Shown piece by piece: positions 25,097 to 26,962 of a stretch of 26,962 nucleotides of DNA (position 1 is the stretch's first letter; the number at the start of each line of letters is the position of its first letter). The notes under the pieces are model-generated. The model made no database searches. It was not told the origin of the DNA and saw nothing but the letters and a program-made list of their open reading frames with translations. The DNA is from Candidatus Nanopelagicales bacterium (GTDB taxonomy: Bacteria; Actinomycetota; Actinomycetes; S36-B12; UBA5976), in assembly GCA_023254955.1 (NCBI GenBank), contig JALRKC010000002.1:1-26962 (forward strand), given 5' to 3'. Position numbers and translations under genes: made by a program.

Positions 25097-26113
25097 ATGA
25101 AAAAACTTGGCTTAATACTTTTACTATCTGCTTTTGCGTTAGCTAGTTGTACTTCAGCTGCAGAAGAATTAGCAGTGGAAGAAGTCGTAACTGCTTCAGC
25201 CACGCCTGAGCCAACACCTACTCCCACCCCAACACCAACTAAAGAGCCTGCTCACCCGGTATCACTACCAGGCTTGATGGAAAAAACTTTTACCGGCACT
25301 GATCTAACTCTTGGAAAAATCGAAACAGAAAATTCTGCATACACTCGCTATCAAGTTACTTATAAAAGCAATGAATTCACCATCTCTGGAATTATGAATA
25401 TTCCTAAAGGTGAGGGTCCGTTTCCAGCATTAGTTCTTGGTCACGGCTACATTGATCCCGCAATCTATACAACTGGTAGAGGCTTAAAGCGCGAGCAAGA
25501 TTATTTAGCGCGTGAAGGTTTTATAGTGCTACATACCGATTACCGAAACCATGCAGCAAGTGACGATGATCCAAATAATATGTTGCACTTTCGCTTGGGC
25601 TATACCGATGATGTGATTAATGCTGCGTTAGCTATGTTGGATTCAGATTTAGAAGTTATTGATAAGAATCGAATTGGATATTTGGGTCGCTCTATGGGTG
25701 GCGGAATTGGCTATAACGTTTCAGTTGTCAAACCAGATTTATTTGATGCGATTGTTCTTTACGCACCAGTTAGCCCAAATTACATGCAGAACTTTAATCG
25801 CTGGGGTGTTGATAACCCCGAAAGATATGAACCTGTCTATGCGGCATACGGAACACCTGATGAAAATCCAGAATTTTGGAGTAACCTTTCTGCCGAAAAA
25901 TTTTATGAAAATGTAAACGATCCAATCTTGATTCATCATGGGACACTTGACGACACTTGCGACATTGCTTGGTCCGAAAAAGCTTTAGCTGAAATGACTG
26001 CACTAGGTAAAGATGTAGAGCTAATCACCTATCGCGATGGTCATGCTTTTGGGCCTTATTGGACTGAGTCCATGGTTAATACTGTTGAATTTCTTAATGA
26101 ACATTTAACCTAA
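25097..26113 (+). CDS. Lipoprotein alpha/beta hydrolase (prolyl oligopeptidase-like)
   Basis: A predicted cell-surface lipoprotein with a serine hydrolase domain, 338 residues. A lipoprotein signal peptide ends in the lipobox LASC (C18). A low-complexity linker of alternating Thr-Pro (about 35-51) then spaces the enzyme from the membrane. The alpha/beta hydrolase fold follows: FPALVLGHGYIDP (oxyanion region), nucleophile S199 in YLGRSMGGGIGY, acid D285 or D286 in HHGTLDDTC, and H316 in YRDGHAFGP. The pattern is that of S9-like peptidases or esterases, and the substrate is not predictable. The stretch PVSPNYMQNFNRWG suggests a lid region. Probably an exoenzyme taking up peptides or esters from outside. 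It is not obviously linked to formate metabolism and seems to have its own promoter. Confidence 0.85.
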   Translation: MKKLGLILLLSAFALASCTSAAEELAVEEVVTASATPEPTPTPTPTPTKEPAHPVSLPGLMEKTFTGTDLTLGKIETENSAYTRYQVTYKSNEFTISGIMNIPKGEGPFPALVLGHGYIDPAIYTTGRGLKREQDYLAREGFIVLHTDYRNHAASDDDPNNMLHFRLGYTDDVINAALAMLDSDLEVIDKNRIGYLGRSMGGGIGYNVSVVKPDLFDAIVLYAPVSPNYMQNFNRWGVDNPERYEPVYAAYGTPDENPEFWSNLSAEKFYENVNDPILIHHGTLDDTCDIAWSEKALAEMTALGKDVELITYRDGHAFGPYWTESMVNTVEFLNEHLT

Positions 26114-26132
26114 AACTTCTGCTCGCTAAGAT
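26105..26132 (+). promoter_or_regulatory. Candidate leaderless promoter of tgt
   Basis: TTAACC (26105-26110, four of six matches to TTGACA), 16 bases, TAAGAT (26127-26132, TAnnnT), then seven bases to the GTG start of tgt. No Shine-Dalgarno is visible. The -35 overlaps the last codons of the hydrolase gene. Confidence 0.4.
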
Positions 26133-26139
26133 TTCTCAA

Positions 26140-26962
26140 GTGTCAGGCAAAAACTTCAGTTTTGAAATCCACTCACGGTTAAGTGATCGACTTGGCCGAG
26201 TGGGGGTAATTAATACCCCGCATGGTGAAATTCAAACACCGGCGTTTATTCCTGTAGGCACAAAAGCAACTGTTAAATCTGTTCCGCCAGAAACCATGAA
26301 GTCACTTGGCTCCCAGGCGTTATTAGCAAATGCATATCACCTTTATTTGCAACCAGGGTCAGATTTAGTTGACGAGGCGGGCGGCCTTGGAAAATTCATG
26401 AATTGGCCAGGGCCAACATTTACAGATAGCGGCGGCTTTCAAGTGCTATCTCTTGGTGTTGGTTTTAAAAAAGTTTTAGCTATGGATCCAAATTCTGTCC
26501 AAGAAGATGATGTTATGGCTAGCGAAAAAGAACGCCTAGCGCTAGTTGATGATGACGGAGTCAACTTCAAATCTCATTTAGATGGCAAGATGCACCGATT
26601 TACGCCAGAAGTTTCAATGCAAGTTCAACATCAAATCGGTGCAGATTTAATCTTTGCCTTTGATGAATGTACAACTTTAAAAAATACTCGCGAATACCAA
26701 GAGCAATCTTTAATTAGAACTTTTAATTGGGCAAAAAGGTGCGTAGCAGAACACGAAAGACTCACTGAAGTTAGAAGCAACAAGCCTTATCAAGCCTTAC
26801 TTGGAGTAATTCAAGGTGCGCAATACGAAGATTTACGTAGAAAAGCTGCTAGAGAAATTGCAAGTTTAGATTTTGATGGTTTTGGAATTGGCGGTGCAAT
26901 TGAAAAAAGTTCATTAGGTCAAATTGTTCGCTGGGTTAATGAAGAATTACCAGAGAACAAAC
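26140..26962 (+). CDS. tgt: tRNA-guanine transglycosylase, 5' part (runs off the right edge)
   Basis: Exchanges guanine 34 of GUN-anticodon tRNAs for a queuine precursor. About 274 residues are present and the gene continues past the window. The GTG start gives the expected N-terminus (SFEIHSRLSDRLGRVGVINT, then PHGEIQTPAFIPVGTKATVK). Visible markers are SQALLANAYHLYLQPGSDLV, the base-recognition D96 in FTDSGGFQVLSLG, SHLDGKMHRFTPE, D175 in IFAFDECTTLKNT, and LLGVIQGAQYEDLRRKAARE with FGIGGAIEKSS. The nucleophilic Asp and the zinc site should lie just beyond the edge. The bacterial rather than archaeal type is supported by the sequence and the absence of a PUA domain so far. No other queuosine genes are in view. 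Confidence 0.93.
   Translation, partial: MSGKNFSFEIHSRLSDRLGRVGVINTPHGEIQTPAFIPVGTKATVKSVPPETMKSLGSQALLANAYHLYLQPGSDLVDEAGGLGKFMNWPGPTFTDSGGFQVLSLGVGFKKVLAMDPNSVQEDDVMASEKERLALVDDDGVNFKSHLDGKMHRFTPEVSMQVQHQIGADLIFAFDECTTLKNTREYQEQSLIRTFNWAKRCVAEHERLTEVRSNKPYQALLGVIQGAQYEDLRRKAAREIASLDFDGFGIGGAIEKSSLGQIVRWVNEELPENK

Noticed and set aside
25200..25250. Short tandem repeat of ACC/CCA-rich units
   Set aside because: It encodes the Thr-Pro linker of the lipoprotein and is explained by protein composition, not by a DNA repeat element or CRISPR.

Overview
The window reads as chromosomal DNA from a free-living, AT-rich actinobacterium with a compact genome. Three things point to Actinobacteria: a short argA-type N-acetylglutamate synthase, the block tilS-hpt-ftsH-folE-folP-folB-folK-DUF3180-panC-nadB-nadC-coaX-lysS, and a DUF6457 domain beside the Mo-cofactor genes. 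Low GC, near-absent intergenic DNA and overlapping stop codons suggest a streamlined aquatic lineage such as the Nanopelagicales (acI). That placement is inference; no rRNA gene is present to settle it.

Left part (1-14221). A plus-strand HNH nuclease gene cut by the window edge meets a long minus-strand gene train. In transcription order the train is dacB, tilS, hpt, then after a hairpin ftsH, folE, folP, folB, folK, a DUF3180 membrane protein, panC, nadB, nadC, coaX, lysS and argA. It covers cell-wall trimming, tRNA modification, purine salvage, membrane proteolysis, and folate, pantothenate/CoA and NAD synthesis, ending in lysine tRNA charging and arginine synthesis. Spacing is -4 to about 22 bases, except for the 73-base gap before ftsH.

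Middle (14222-16668). A DHA2-type drug efflux transporter on the plus strand converges on a small DUF4389 membrane protein gene.

Right part (16669-25069). This is a formate oxidation locus: fdsG, fdsB, fdsA and fdsD encode a soluble NAD-dependent molybdenum formate dehydrogenase of the FdsABG type, with Cys rather than Sec at the metal. Around it are moeA (opposite strand), a mobA-DUF6457 fusion, moaC and fdhD, which supply and sulfurate the bis-MGD cofactor. fdhD carries an in-frame TAA exactly where the conserved N-terminal EPLEIR segment begins, which is the most notable observation here. A lipoprotein alpha/beta hydrolase follows, and then the first two thirds of tgt (queuosine tRNA modification), which runs off the right edge.

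I found no tRNA or rRNA gene, CRISPR array, insertion sequence or phage gene. No stretch over about 170 bases lacks a gene, and the longest such stretch (24227-24388) holds the broken 5' end of fdhD. I see no convincing new multi-gene system. The items worth checking are the fdhD stop codon, a repeated promoter layout suggesting leaderless mRNAs, and a predicted hairpin in the ftsH leader.
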